Origin: Caballeronia zhejiangensis | Lineage (GTDB): Bacteria; Pseudomonadota; Gammaproteobacteria; Burkholderiales; Burkholderiaceae | Direction of reading: 5' to 3' | Assembly (NCBI RefSeq): GCF_000698575.1 | Contig: NZ_JFHD01000002.1 | Location: 310,001 to 374,000, forward strand | DNA: 64,000 nt | Shown: positions 19,853-29,917 of the stretch, piece by piece | Numbering within the stretch: position 1 is the first letter of the stretch | Layout: each line of letters begins with the position of its first letter | Notes under the pieces: generated by a model | What the model was told of the DNA's origin: nothing | Seen by the model: only the letters and a program-made list of their open reading frames with translations | Databases searched by the model: none | Translations under genes and position numbers: made by a program

Positions 19853-19926
19853 TCGGGCGTGGAGCCGTTCGCCACGCCGCGCATTGCGTTCGATGTGCGC
19901 GCATCAAAGGGATTAGCCCGCTCTTC

Positions 19927-22900
19927 ATGACTCGATTCCTCTCCAGAGGTTTGCTCGTCAACATTGCCGTCGTGCTGGCCGCGCTCGGCGCCAACGCGTT
20001 CGTCGCCTGCGAGCGGATCGGCGGTCTGCGTGAAAGCGACGCGCGCACCTTGCGCTCGATGAGCCTGCTGCGCGACCTCGCGAACTATCGCAGCACGCTC
20101 GGCGAATCGCTGACGCAACTGAGCCGCTTCGAAGCCACCGGCATCGCGGAAACCGCAGCGGGCCATCAGGAACGCGTGGCGCATCTCGACGCGCTCGAAA
20201 GCGGCCTGCGCGCGCAGTTCGAAATGGAGCCCGGCATGATGGGCGCATTCGATGCGCTCGCCGCCCGCGCCGCCGTCATGCGGCACGACGCCGACGTCGC
20301 CTTCGAGCGCGCGAAGAACGCGAGCCCCGACGCGTCCCGCGCATGGGCCGATGCGGCGTTCGTTACGCTCGGCGAGGATCAGCAAGGCGTCGACGACGAG
20401 CTCGCGGCGGTGCGCTCGCGCATCGACAACGCGACGATCGGCGCGCTCGATCAGTCCGCGCGGGCGTCGAGCGGCGCCATGCTGCTGCTCGTCTTCACGA
20501 TGCTCGCGGGCAGCGCCGTGCTGATCTGGCTCTTCGCGAGTCGCGAGCGGCAATCGCGCGAGAAGCTCGGCGCGGCGCGCGCGCGACAGCGCAGCAACGA
20601 GCGCTTTCGCGGCATGTTCGAGGCGCATCCGGTGCCGATGTGGATCGTCGATAGCGAGACGATGCGCTTCGTTGCCGTGAATCAGGCCGCGATCGAACAC
20701 TTCGGCTTCAACGAGCCGGAGTTCATGGACATGACGCTGCGCGATCTGCATCATGCGGACGACTTCGACAGCTTCGCCGCGCGTCTTGCGCGCAGCGGCG
20801 GCGAAGGCGGCGAGCGGGGCGAGCGCGCTCAGTCGGGACGAGGTTCGGCGGGCGTCTGGCGCTATCGCTGCAAGGACGGATCGATCGTGGGCGCGGACGT
20901 GTCGCATCACTCGCTCATCTACTCGAGCCGGCCGGGCATCTTCATGCTGGCGAACGACGTGACCGACCGCATCAACGCGGAAGCCGAAGCGCGCCGCTCG
21001 AACGAGATGCTCGAAGCGGTCATCGACAACATTCCGCAGCGCGTGTTCTGGAAGGACCGCGAGCTGCGCTATCTCGGCTGCAACAATGCGTTCGCGCGCG
21101 ATGCGGGTCTCGCGTACAACGAGCAGGTCATCGGCAAGACGGATTTCGACTTGCCGTGGAGCGCGCTCGCGGATCTGGTGCGCGCGGACGACGAAGAGGT
21201 CATCGTCACGACCGTGCCGAAGATGCATCACGAGCGCGACATCGTGATGGGCGACCAGTTGCGCACCGTCGTTTCGAGCAAGCTGCCGTTGCTCGACGGC
21301 GAAGGGCAGACCATCGGCGTGCTCGGTTCGTATCACGACGTCACCGATCACAAGCGCGCCGAACTCGCGCTGCGTCTGCAAAGCCGCGCGCTGGACGCGA
21401 GCGTGAACGCGATTCTGATCACCGGCGTCGTCGATGGCGCGAATGTGATCGAGTATGCGAATCCGGCGTTCAAGCGCATCACGGGTTATGACCCGAGCGA
21501 GGTCATCGGCCAGGATTGCCGCTTTTTGCACGGCCCGGACGGAGATCAGGAAGGGCTCACGTCGATCCGCCGCGCCCTCGATGCGAACATGGAAGCGAGC
21601 GTCGTCGTGCGCAACTATCGCAAGGACGGCGCGCTCTTCTGGAACCAGCTCTTCGTCGCGCCGGTGCCGAACGCGCAGGGCATGACCACGCATCACATCG
21701 GCATCATCAACGACGTGACCGATCTGATGCGCTATCAGGAAGAGCTCGAATATCAGGCGAATTACGACACGCTCACGCGCCTGCCGAATCGCAATCTGCT
21801 GAAAGATCGCCTGCAGCACGCGATAGAAACGGCGCGGCGGCGCGATGCGAAGATCGCAGTCGTGTTCATGGATCTCGACGGCTTCAAGAACGTCAACGAC
21901 AGTCTCGGCCACAGCGTCGGCGACCGTCTGCTTGCGGTGATCGCGGAGCGGCTCGCGCGCTCGGCGCGTACGAGCGATACGGTCGCGCGTCACGGCGGCG
22001 ACGAGTTCGTCGTCGTGCTGCCGGACATCACCGACGAAGCCGGTCTCATCGTGTGGATGGAGCGCACGCGCGCGGCGATCTCCGAACCGGTGTGGATCGA
22101 CGACACCGAGCTGTATGTCGGCTGCAGCATGGGCGCGAGTCTTTATCCGCAAGACGGCGACGACGCCGAAACCGTGATGAAGAAGGCCGACCTCGCGATG
22201 TATCGCGCGAAGGACATGGGCCGCAACAACTATCAGTTTTATCAGCCGGAGATGAACGCGAGCGTCGGCGCGCGCATGAATCTCGAACGGCGCTTGCGGC
22301 GCGCGCTGCGCGACGGCGAATTCCTGCTGCACTATCAGCCGCAGGTCGACATGTCGACGCGTCAGATCGTCGGCATCGAAGCGCTCGTGCGCTGGCGCGA
22401 CCCCGAGCAAGGGCTCGTGTCGCCGGCGTCGTTCATTCCGGTGGCGGAGGAGAGCGGGCTGATCGGACCGCTTTCCGAATGGGTGCTGCGCGAAGCGTGC
22501 CGGCAGAACAAGGCGTGGCAGGATGCGGGGCTGCCGCCGGCGCGCGTGTCGGTGAACTTGTCGGCGCGGCATTTCCAGCAGCGCGACATCGCCCGGCTCG
22601 TGACTTCGGTGCTCGAAGAGACGGGCCTTGCGCCGCGCTATCTCGAACTCGAACTCACCGAAAGCGCGATCATGCGCAACGCCGAGGAAGCGATCACGAT
22701 GCTCTCGGAGCTATCGGCGCTCGGCATCGGTATTGCAATCGACGACTTCGGCACCGGCTATTCGAGCCTGTCGTATCTCAAGCGCTTTCCGGTGCATCGG
22801 CTGAAGATCGATCGCTCGTTCGTCGCGGATATCGGCTCGTCGGGCGACGATGAAACCATCACGTCGGCGATCATCGCGCTCGCGCATTCGCTCGAGATGC

Positions 22901-23049
22901 AGGTGATCGCGGAGGGCGTCGAAACGCACGCGCAGCACGATTTCCTGCGCGAGCGCGATTGCGACGAAATGCAGGGCTACCTTTTCTCGCGCCCGATGCC
23001 GCACGAGGCGATTCCGGGCCTTTTGCAGCAGGGCGTGCTGCCCCACTGA
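19927..23049 (+). CDS. Membrane PAS-GGDEF-EAL c-di-GMP turnover protein
   Basis: 1040 residues. Two membrane helices (about 9-27 and 184-205) bracket a helical periplasmic sensor region of roughly 155 residues. Three PAS-like domains follow (about 225-355, 360-485, 485-620; the third has GQDCRFLHG, a LOV/PAS-like phrase without the photoactive cysteine arrangement NCRFLQ). The GGDEF active site ARHGGDEFVVVLP lies near residue 690, with an intact inhibitory RxxD site (RTSD) five residues before it. The EAL domain has EALVRW (near 817), RVSVNLSARHF, LELTES, DDFGTGYSS, KIDRSFV and AEGVET. Both catalytic domains look active, so it may make and degrade c-di-GMP in response to an extracellular and a redox or ligand cue. 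Confidence 0.95.
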   Translation: MTRFLSRGLLVNIAVVLAALGANAFVACERIGGLRESDARTLRSMSLLRDLANYRSTLGESLTQLSRFEATGIAETAAGHQERVAHLDALESGLRAQFEMEPGMMGAFDALAARAAVMRHDADVAFERAKNASPDASRAWADAAFVTLGEDQQGVDDELAAVRSRIDNATIGALDQSARASSGAMLLLVFTMLAGSAVLIWLFASRERQSREKLGAARARQRSNERFRGMFEAHPVPMWIVDSETMRFVAVNQAAIEHFGFNEPEFMDMTLRDLHHADDFDSFAARLARSGGEGGERGERAQSGRGSAGVWRYRCKDGSIVGADVSHHSLIYSSRPGIFMLANDVTDRINAEAEARRSNEMLEAVIDNIPQRVFWKDRELRYLGCNNAFARDAGLAYNEQVIGKTDFDLPWSALADLVRADDEEVIVTTVPKMHHERDIVMGDQLRTVVSSKLPLLDGEGQTIGVLGSYHDVTDHKRAELALRLQSRALDASVNAILITGVVDGANVIEYANPAFKRITGYDPSEVIGQDCRFLHGPDGDQEGLTSIRRALDANMEASVVVRNYRKDGALFWNQLFVAPVPNAQGMTTHHIGIINDVTDLMRYQEELEYQANYDTLTRLPNRNLLKDRLQHAIETARRRDAKIAVVFMDLDGFKNVNDSLGHSVGDRLLAVIAERLARSARTSDTVARHGGDEFVVVLPDITDEAGLIVWMERTRAAISEPVWIDDTELYVGCSMGASLYPQDGDDAETVMKKADLAMYRAKDMGRNNYQFYQPEMNASVGARMNLERRLRRALRDGEFLLHYQPQVDMSTRQIVGIEALVRWRDPEQGLVSPASFIPVAEESGLIGPLSEWVLREACRQNKAWQDAGLPPARVSVNLSARHFQQRDIARLVTSVLEETGLAPRYLELELTESAIMRNAEEAITMLSELSALGIGIAIDDFGTGYSSLSYLKRFPVHRLKIDRSFVADIGSSGDDETITSAIIALAHSLEMQVIAEGVETHAQHDFLRERDCDEMQGYLFSRPMPHEAIPGLLQQGVLPH

Positions 23050-23059
23050 TCGATTCTTA

Positions 23060-23455
23060 TCAGTCCAGCGACGGCAGCACGCGCGGGCGGCGATCGCGGT
23101 CAGTCGCGACGTAGGTGAGCGTCGCTTCCGTCACCTTGACGACTTCTTCGGCGAGGCTCATGCGCTGCGCCCAGACTTCGACCGACACCGTGATGGACGT
23201 GTTGCCCGTCTTGACGATGTCGGCGTAAAAGCTCAGCAGATCGCCGACGAAAACCGGGTGCTTGAACAGGAACGAATTCACGGCGACGGTCGCGACGCGG
23301 CCGTTCGCGCGGCGGCTCGCCGGAATGGAGCCGGCGATATCGACCTGCGCCATGATCCATCCGCCGAACACGTCGCCGTGGACGTTGGCGTCGGCGGGCT
23401 GCGGCACGACGCGCAGCGCGACGTGTTTCTCAGGAAGATTGGGATGGTCGGTCAT
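23060..23455 (-). CDS. Acyl-CoA thioesterase, YciA-like hotdog fold
   Basis: 131 residues. The hotdog core NVHGDVFGGWIMAQVDIAG carries the catalytic aspartate of the YciA/BACH group, and ATVAVNSFLFKHPVFVGDLLSFYA follows. It hydrolyses acyl-CoA thioesters to acid and CoA. The start at 23455 (MTDHPNLPEKHVALRV) was chosen because the longer upstream frame is the antisense shadow of the ABC transporter gene. It converges with the GGDEF-EAL gene; only 10 bases separate the stop codons. It is unlinked in operon terms from the fatty-acid cluster 5 kb away. Confidence 0.9.
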   Translation of the reverse strand: MTDHPNLPEKHVALRVVPQPADANVHGDVFGGWIMAQVDIAGSIPASRRANGRVATVAVNSFLFKHPVFVGDLLSFYADIVKTGNTSITVSVEVWAQRMSLAEEVVKVTEATLTYVATDRDRRPRVLPSLD

Positions 23456-23692
23456 GGGAGGCGTTCCGGTTTGCAAGGCGGCGCGAAGGCTGGCGCGCGT
23501 GAGCGGCCTCTTGAACCTTCTGCGACAATGCCTATTTATGAATGAGCCCGATTGCGCGCGACGTCGCGCCAGGGCTTGCAGCAAATTGTACGGGAAAGCA
23601 TCCAGACGAAGTTGCGCCCGTTTCGACGATAAAAACCTTCCCCACGCCGCGCCCGACTCCATTCGCGCGACGCGCTCGAACGATACGAACTC

Positions 23693-25576
23693 ATGCGCCG
23701 CTTCCCGAACGCAGAGCCCGGGCCCGCGCAGCAAGGCCCGCGCAACGACTGGCAGACGATCCGCTCGCTGCTGCCTTATCTCACGACGTACAAATGGCGC
23801 GTCGCGTTCGCGCTGACGTGCCTCATCGGCGCGAAGGTCGCGAACCTCGGCGTGCCGATCGTGATGAAGCGCATCGTCGACGGCCTCGCTTCCGTGCAGC
23901 ATCTCACCGCGCTCGGACGCGCGAACGATTCGCCGGGCATCGTGCTGATCGGCGGAATCGGGCTGCTCGTCGTCGCGTATGCGGCCGCGCGGCTTTCTAC
24001 GTCGCTCTTCACCGAGTTGCGCGAACTGCTCTTCGCCAAGGTCACGGAAAGCGCCGTGCGGCAACTCGCGCTGCAAGTGTTCCGGCATCTGCATTCGCTG
24101 TCGCTGCGCTTTCATCTGGAGCGACAGACGGGCGGCATGTCGCGCGATATCGAACGCGGCACGCGCGGCATCCAGCAGCTCGTTTCGTATTCGCTCTACA
24201 GCATTCTGCCGACGCTCGTCGAGGTCGGACTCGTGCTCGCGTTCTTCGTGACGAAGTACGAGGCGTATTACGCGATCGTCACGTTCATTGCGCTCGTCAC
24301 GTATATCGTGTTCACGGTGAAGGTGACGGAGTGGCGCACGCACTTTCGCCGCACGATGAACGATCTCGATTCGAAAGCGAATTCGCGCGCGATCGATTCG
24401 CTGCTCAACTACGAGACCGTGAAATACTTCGGCAACGAAGAGTGGGAAACGCGCCGTTACGATGAAAATCTTCAGCGCTATCGCGCGGCCGCGATCAAGT
24501 CGCAGCGCTCGCTGTCGATGCTGAACTTCGGGCAGCAGACGATCATCGGCGTGGGGCTCGTTTTCATCCTCTGGCGCGCGACGCAGGGCGTGATGGCGGG
24601 GCGTCTGACGCTCGGCGATCTCGTGCTCATCAACACCTTCATGCTGCAGTTGTACATTCCGCTGAATTTTCTCGGCGTCGTGTATCGCGAACTCAAGCAG
24701 GCGCTGACCGACATGGATCGCATGTTCACGCTGCTCGGCGCGGGCCGCGAAGTGCCCGATGCGCCGAACGCGCCCGCGCTTGCCGTGCGCGGCGGCGAAG
24801 TGCGCTTCGAGAACGTGAGCTTCGCGTATGAGAAGGCGCGGCCGATCCTGCATGGCGTCGATTTCACGATTCCCGCGGGCACGACGACGGCGGTCGTCGG
24901 ACACAGCGGCTCGGGCAAATCGACGCTCGGCCGGCTGCTCTTTCGCTTCTACGATCTCGATCGCGCGCAGGGCGGCAGCATTCGCATCGACGGGCAGGAC
25001 ATTCGCGACGTCACACAGGATTCGTTGCGCGCGGCGATCGGCATCGTGCCGCAGGACACCGTGCTCTTCAACGATTCGATCTATTACAACATCGCGTACG
25101 GGCGTCCTTCGGCGAGCCGCGACGAAGTGATCGCGGCGGCGCGCGCGGCGCATATTCACGATTTCATCGAGGCGTTGCCAGCGGGCTATGACACGGCCGT
25201 CGGCGAGCGTGGATTGAAGCTGTCGGGTGGCGAGAAGCAGCGCGTCGCGATCGCGCGCACGCTGCTCAAGAATCCGCCGATTTTGATCTTCGACGAAGCC
25301 ACGTCCGCGCTCGATTCGAAGTCCGAGCGCGCGATTCAGCACGAACTCGACTCGATCGCGCGCGAGCGGACGACCCTCATCATCGCGCATCGGCTATCGA
25401 CGGTCGTGCATGCGCAGCAGATCATCGTGATGGATCACGGGCGCATCGTCGAGCGCGGCACGCATGCGGAGTTGCTGCGTGCGGGCGGGCTGTTCGCGCA
25501 GATGTGGGCGCTTCAGCAACAGCGCGCCGCCAGCTCCGGCGAAGGAGAGGCGGCGCTGGCGACACTGGGCGAATGA
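23693..25576 (+). CDS. ATM1-type ABC exporter (membrane and ATPase fused)
   Basis: 627 residues. An N-terminal six-helix exporter domain (about 20-330; with NSRAIDSLLNYETVKYFGNE, the hallmark of the ATM1/ABCB7/HMT1 group) precedes the ATPase: Walker A GHSGSGKST near residue 403, signature LSGGEKQR near 509, and Walker B ILIFDEATSALD near 531. Mitochondrial and bacterial ATM1 proteins export glutathione-linked sulfur or metal conjugates and are linked to iron-sulfur assembly or heavy-metal tolerance. The C-terminus is a short Ala/Gly/Glu-rich tail. The gene stands alone, convergent with the MFS gene. Confidence 0.92.
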   Translation: MRRFPNAEPGPAQQGPRNDWQTIRSLLPYLTTYKWRVAFALTCLIGAKVANLGVPIVMKRIVDGLASVQHLTALGRANDSPGIVLIGGIGLLVVAYAAARLSTSLFTELRELLFAKVTESAVRQLALQVFRHLHSLSLRFHLERQTGGMSRDIERGTRGIQQLVSYSLYSILPTLVEVGLVLAFFVTKYEAYYAIVTFIALVTYIVFTVKVTEWRTHFRRTMNDLDSKANSRAIDSLLNYETVKYFGNEEWETRRYDENLQRYRAAAIKSQRSLSMLNFGQQTIIGVGLVFILWRATQGVMAGRLTLGDLVLINTFMLQLYIPLNFLGVVYRELKQALTDMDRMFTLLGAGREVPDAPNAPALAVRGGEVRFENVSFAYEKARPILHGVDFTIPAGTTTAVVGHSGSGKSTLGRLLFRFYDLDRAQGGSIRIDGQDIRDVTQDSLRAAIGIVPQDTVLFNDSIYYNIAYGRPSASRDEVIAAARAAHIHDFIEALPAGYDTAVGERGLKLSGGEKQRVAIARTLLKNPPILIFDEATSALDSKSERAIQHELDSIARERTTLIIAHRLSTVVHAQQIIVMDHGRIVERGTHAELLRAGGLFAQMWALQQQRAASSGEGEAALATLGE

Positions 25577-25586
25577 CGCGCTGTCC

Positions 25587-26975
25587 TCACTCCATCGCGT
25601 GCGCGCCGCCGATGGCGACGCCATCGTGCGATTGCGAAGCCGTCGACGACCAGCGCAGCCACTGACCGCGCAGCGCGAAGAGCGCGCCGAACGCGCACGT
25701 TGCGAGCACGCCGAACGTGGCGAAGCCCATTTGATAGCTGCCCGTGCTTTCCTTCGCGATGCCCATGATGACCGGCAGATAGAACCCGCCGATACCGCCC
25801 GCTGCGCCGACGATTCCCGACAGCAATCCCGTCTTGCCCTTCCAGCGATGCGGGACGAGCTGGAACGTCGAGCCGTTGCCCAGGCCGAACGCGATATACA
25901 GGCAGATGAGAATCGCGAGACCGCCCGCGACCGGCGGCATCCAGATCGCGAACGCGAAGTCGCCGATGGCGATGGCCGCGAGCAGCACGAGCAGCGCACG
26001 CACGCCGGTCACGCGATCGGCGACATAACCGCCGAACGGACGCACGATCGCGCCGAGAAACGCGAGCAGCGACATGAAGAGGCCGGCTTCGAGCTTCGGC
26101 ATCTGATAAAGCGAGGTAAGCAGCAGCGTCACATACGACGACATGCCGACGAAACCGCCGAACGTGATGCTGTAAATGAGCATGATGACCCACGTATCGC
26201 GCTCGCCGAGCACCGACCGATAATGCCGCGGCAGCACCGCGATCGCAATGAGCGCGCCGATCACCGGCAAGAGCAGCACGCCCGCCTTGCCGCCGCCGAA
26301 CACGCCCGCGTTGACCGCGAGCACCAGCACGATCAGGCTCACGAGCGTCACCGCGAAGCTCGACAGCGCGCGCATCGTGCTGCCGGTTTTCACGCCGGCA
26401 TCGGACGCCCATGCGAAGAGCGCGACGCCCGTAATCGCGAGCAGCGGCAGCGCGGCGGCGGTCGACATCTGCCAGCCGAAGGCATCGGCGAGATGCGGGA
26501 ACAGGAAGCCGTCGAGCACCGCGCCGATGTTGCCTGCCGCGGCGAGTCCGAGCACGAGGCCCTGCACCTTCGGCGGATAGTTGCTGCCAGCCATCGGCAA
26601 CGCGACGGCGAAGCTCGCGCCGCCCATGCCGAGGAACACGCCGAGCACAAGCAACACCGCATACGACGGCACGCCGGGCATGAGCGGCAGCACGATCGAC
26701 GGAATCGACGAGAGCAGGACGCCCATCAGCGCGACGCGCCGTCCATCGGTCGATTGATAGAGGTTGCCGAGCGTCACGCGCAGAATGGCGGCGGCCAGCA
26801 CCGGCACCGCGACGAGAAAGCCTTGCTGCGCGGCGGACATCGTCACGTCGCGTCCGATGAACGGCGCGAGCGGCCCATACAGTACCCAGACGGTAAAGCC
26901 CGTATCGAAGTAGAGGAAGCAGGCGAGGAGCGAGCGCCAGTTGCCGCTCTTGAGCGATGCGATCAGATTGGACAT
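25587..26975 (-). CDS. NarK-like MFS transporter (nitrate/nitrite porter family candidate)
   Basis: 462 residues with about 12 membrane helices. The second half contains GIVGAAGGIGGFYLP, the glycine-rich signature seen in nitrate/nitrite porters, and the first half LGMGGASFAVALPMAGSNYPP, also NarK-like. The start at 26975 (MSNLIASLKSGNWRSLLACF) is the first plausible one; an in-frame upstream start exists at 27035. The substrate is inferred only: some relatives transport other anions. Together with fdhD and the nitrate-reductase-associated protein it suggests nitrate metabolism, although no reductase is in view. The LysR gene is divergent. Confidence 0.82.
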   Translation of the reverse strand: MSNLIASLKSGNWRSLLACFLYFDTGFTVWVLYGPLAPFIGRDVTMSAAQQGFLVAVPVLAAAILRVTLGNLYQSTDGRRVALMGVLLSSIPSIVLPLMPGVPSYAVLLVLGVFLGMGGASFAVALPMAGSNYPPKVQGLVLGLAAAGNIGAVLDGFLFPHLADAFGWQMSTAAALPLLAITGVALFAWASDAGVKTGSTMRALSSFAVTLVSLIVLVLAVNAGVFGGGKAGVLLLPVIGALIAIAVLPRHYRSVLGERDTWVIMLIYSITFGGFVGMSSYVTLLLTSLYQMPKLEAGLFMSLLAFLGAIVRPFGGYVADRVTGVRALLVLLAAIAIGDFAFAIWMPPVAGGLAILICLYIAFGLGNGSTFQLVPHRWKGKTGLLSGIVGAAGGIGGFYLPVIMGIAKESTGSYQMGFATFGVLATCAFGALFALRGQWLRWSSTASQSHDGVAIGGAHAME

Positions 26976-27250
26976 TGCGGGTTCCGTATATGCGCGTACT
27001 GCCGAATGAGCACGCGACGGCCCCGAAAATTGCAAGCATCATGCCAATGGAATGCATATTTACCGATGCGCCGGGTAGCGCAAGGGTCGGCGAGGGATCA
27101 GAGCACGCGTGAGGTTCCGCGTCCCGCAAACCGACAGCACCGCGTCCGTGCGTGACCGCATGCGAATGGTGCGCCGCGCCTTCGCACGGCTCATGCGCCC
27201 GCTAGAATGCGTTCTTTGCCAAGGAAGCGCCGCGCGCGCCCGAGAAACGC

Positions 27251-28222
27251 ATGGAACTGAAATGGCTGGAAGACTTCGTGTCGCTCGCGGAGACGCGCAG
27301 CTTCAGTCGATCCGCCGAGCTTCGGCACATCACGCAGCCCGCGTTCTCGCGACGCATTCAGGCGCTCGAAGCGTGGCTCGGCACGGAACTCATCGACCGG
27401 TCGGTGTATCCGACGCGCCTCACGCAAGCCGGCAACGTGTTCTACGAGCAGGCGCTCGCGATGCTCTCGCAGTTCCACGAAGCGCGCACGCTATTGCGCG
27501 GACAAGGCGGCGTGCCGTCGGCGACCATCGAATTCGCCGTGCCGCACACGCTTTCGCTCACGTATTTTCCGCGCTGGCTCGAACACATCGAGGCGCGGCT
27601 CGGACGCATCCGCACGCGGCTGCGCGCGCTCAATGTGCACGATGCGGTGCTGTCGCTCGTCGAAGGCGGTGTCGATCTCGTGATGGGCTATCACCATCCG
27701 AGTCATCCGGTTGCGCTCGATCCCGCGCGCTACGACATGCTCACGCTCGGCGCCGAACCGATCAGCCCGTTTTCCGCCGTGACCAAAGGCGGACGCGCGC
27801 GCTTCACGCTGCCCGCGACGGGCGAATCGCCGGTGCCGTATCTGTCGTACACGCCTAATGCGTACCTCGGGCGCATGACGGAAGTCATCATCGCGACCGC
27901 GCCGACGCGCCTCTATCTCGACAAGGTCTATGAAACCGACATGGCCGAAGGTCTGAAAGCGATGGCGCTCGCCGGTCATGGCGTCGCGTTCCTGCCGCAC
28001 AGCGCTGTCGAGGATGCAGTGGAAGAAGGGCGGCTCGTGCGCCTCGATCGCGGCACGCGCGGCACGCCCGCCGGCCAGTTCACGCTGACGATGGAAATCC
28101 GCCTTTATCGCGACAAGCTCGCAGCGCAGGGCGAAGAGCCGCGACAGGCATTGATGCGCGCGCTATGGGACGCGGTCGGTGAGGAATTGCTGAAGGCGCA
28201 GCCGGAGAAGCCCGCGGCATAA
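27251..28222 (+). CDS. LysR family regulator, HypT-like
   Basis: 323 residues. The helix-turn-helix (KWLEDFVSLAETRSFSRSAE, RHITQPAFSRRIQALE) resembles E. coli HypT (YjiE), the hypochlorite-responsive LysR regulator, more than average LysR proteins; the effector domain also shares SLT-FPRWLEHI, LSYTPNAYLGRM and GHGVAFLPHSAVEDAV patterns. The HypT methionines that respond to HOCl cannot be matched with confidence. It is divergent from the NarK-like gene and lies 108 bases upstream of gdhA, so the likely targets are gdhA or the MFS gene. Confidence 0.88.
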   Translation: MELKWLEDFVSLAETRSFSRSAELRHITQPAFSRRIQALEAWLGTELIDRSVYPTRLTQAGNVFYEQALAMLSQFHEARTLLRGQGGVPSATIEFAVPHTLSLTYFPRWLEHIEARLGRIRTRLRALNVHDAVLSLVEGGVDLVMGYHHPSHPVALDPARYDMLTLGAEPISPFSAVTKGGRARFTLPATGESPVPYLSYTPNAYLGRMTEVIIATAPTRLYLDKVYETDMAEGLKAMALAGHGVAFLPHSAVEDAVEEGRLVRLDRGTRGTPAGQFTLTMEIRLYRDKLAAQGEEPRQALMRALWDAVGEELLKAQPEKPAA

Positions 28223-28330
28223 GGCTCGGCGACGTTATGCAACTTTTGCATGACGGGATAAGGAAACGGCATTGGATTTGGAAACGACGTTTTTCGACAA
28301 TGAGCGAATTCCTTCACCGCTGGAGCATCA

Positions 28331-29644
28331 ATGTCTGCCTCGAAGCAACCTGTGCAAGCGCCGGACGCAAAACACGCTATCCCGTCGTATCTCCATGCCG
28401 ATGATCTCGGTCCCTGGGGAAACTATCTGCAACAGGTCGATCGCGTTGCCCCGTATCTCGGTTCTCTCTCCCGCTGGCTCGAAACCCTCAAGCGCCCGAA
28501 GCGCATTCTCGTCGTCGATTGCCCGATCGAGCTGGATAACGGCACCGTCGCGCATTTCGAGGGTTATCGCGTGCAGCACAACACGTCGCGCGGTCCCGGC
28601 AAGGGTGGCGTGCGTTACCACCAGGACGTGACGCTCTCCGAAGTGATGGCGCTGTCCGCGTGGATGTCGGTGAAGAACGCGGCGGTAAACGTGCCGTACG
28701 GCGGCGCGAAGGGCGGCATTCGTGTCGATCCGCGCACGCTGTCGCGTGGCGAACTGGAACGCGTGACGCGTCGCTATACGAGCGAGATCGGCATCATCAT
28801 CGGGCCGAACACGGACATTCCCGCGCCGGACGTGAACACGAACGAGCAGATCATGGCGTGGATGATGGACACCTACTCCATGAACCAGGGCCAGACGGCA
28901 ACCGGCGTCGTGACCGGCAAGCCGATTTCGCTCGGCGGCTCGCTCGGCCGCAAGGAAGCGACGGGGCGCGGCGTGTTCGTCGTCGGCACGGAAGCGGCGC
29001 GGCGCATCGGCATGGAGATCGAAGGCGCGCGCATCGCGGTGCAGGGCTTCGGCAACGTCGGCGGCATCGCGGCCAAGCTGTTCCAGGAAGCGGGCGCGAA
29101 GGTCATCGCCGTGCAGGATCACACGGGAACGATTCATAACTCGAAGGGCATCGATACCGTCGCGCTGCTCGATCACGTCGCGAAGAACGGCGGCGTGGGC
29201 GGCTTCGCGGGCGCGGATCCGGTACAGGCGGAAGAATTCTGGATGATCGAAAGCGACATCCTCATTCCGGCCGCGCTCGAAAACCAGATCACCGAGAAGA
29301 ACGCGTCGAAGATTCGCACGAAGATCGTCGTCGAAGGCGCGAACGGCCCGACCACGACCGCGGCCGACGACATCCTCAACGACAAGGGTATCCTCGTGAT
29401 CCCGGACGTGATCGCGAATGCGGGCGGCGTGACCGTGTCGTACTTCGAATGGGTGCAGGACTTCTCGAGCTTCTTCTGGACCGAGGACGAGATCAATCAG
29501 CGTCTCGAGCGCGTGATGCGCGAAGCGTTCGCAGGCGTGTGGCAGGTCGCGAGCGAGCACAAGGTATCGGTGCGCACGGCGGCGTTCATCGTCGCGTGTA
29601 CGCGCATTCTGCAGGCGCGCGAGATGCGCGGGCTGTATCCCTGA
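28331..29644 (+). CDS. gdhA: Glutamate dehydrogenase (Glu/Leu/Phe/Val family)
   Basis: 437 residues. The glutamate-binding region reads [20 protein letters not shown] and [17 protein letters not shown], with the catalytic lysine in the latter. The nucleotide-binding Rossmann domain shows [17 protein letters not shown] near residue 238. [13 protein letters not shown] and [12 protein letters not shown] are typical of hexameric NAD-type enzymes. It interconverts glutamate and 2-oxoglutarate plus ammonia. The gltIJKL glutamate/aspartate uptake genes follow, so import and catabolism are neighbours. A terminator separates them. Confidence 0.96.
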   Translation: MSASKQPVQAPDAKHAIPSYLHADDLGPWGNYLQQVDRVAPYLGSLSRWLETLKRPKRILVVDCPIELDNGTVAHFEGYRVQHNTSRGPGKGGVRYHQDVTLSEVMALSAWMSVKNAAVNVPYGGAKGGIRVDPRTLSRGELERVTRRYTSEIGIIIGPNTDIPAPDVNTNEQIMAWMMDTYSMNQGQTATGVVTGKPISLGGSLGRKEATGRGVFVVGTEAARRIGMEIEGARIAVQGFGNVGGIAAKLFQEAGAKVIAVQDHTGTIHNSKGIDTVALLDHVAKNGGVGGFAGADPVQAEEFWMIESDILIPAALENQITEKNASKIRTKIVVEGANGPTTTAADDILNDKGILVIPDVIANAGGVTVSYFEWVQDFSSFFWTEDEINQRLERVMREAFAGVWQVASEHKVSVRTAAFIVACTRILQAREMRGLYP

Positions 29645-29678
29645 TTCGGTGTCAGGCGGTCGTGCCCTTTAATTGATT

Positions 29679-29714
29679 GCGGGCGGCATTTCATTCGGAA
29701 TGCCGCCCGCATTT
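29679..29714 (+). terminator. Terminator-like hairpin after gdhA
   Basis: A perfect 12-bp stem GCGGGCGGCATT (29679-29690) / AATGCCGCCCGC (29699-29710) with an 8-base loop, followed by ATTTG. The T-tract is short, so termination may be partial or Rho-assisted. Confidence 0.7.
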
Positions 29715-29917
29715 GCATGAAAGCGACAAGTCGGCCGACTCGCTGCATTCGGTCAAGCATGGTCACAAAAACGCCAGTAATATGCGCGGTCGCACCGGGT
29801 TGCACCCTTACGGCGACGGCGTCTCAGAAATAAGACGGTCGTGGGTTAACAATCATTCTTTCAGAATAATTACCCTGCTAAACTTGCCCCGGTTTTTCGC
29901 CACAGGAGATCGAACAC

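Noticed and set aside
23060..25390. A 776-codon open frame on the minus strand covering the thioesterase and the antisense of the ABC exporter.
   Set aside because: Only the last 131 codons resemble a protein; the rest is Arg/His-rich antisense of a GC-rich gene.
25464..27155. A 563-codon plus-strand frame across the NarK-like gene.
   Set aside because: Low-complexity Arg/Glu/His translation, antisense to a clear 12-helix transporter.
29729..29740. Perfect 12-bp palindrome AGTCGGCCGACT upstream of gltI.
   Set aside because: GC-rich palindromes of this length arise by chance in such DNA, no regulator is adjacent and no second copy was seen; not called as an operator.
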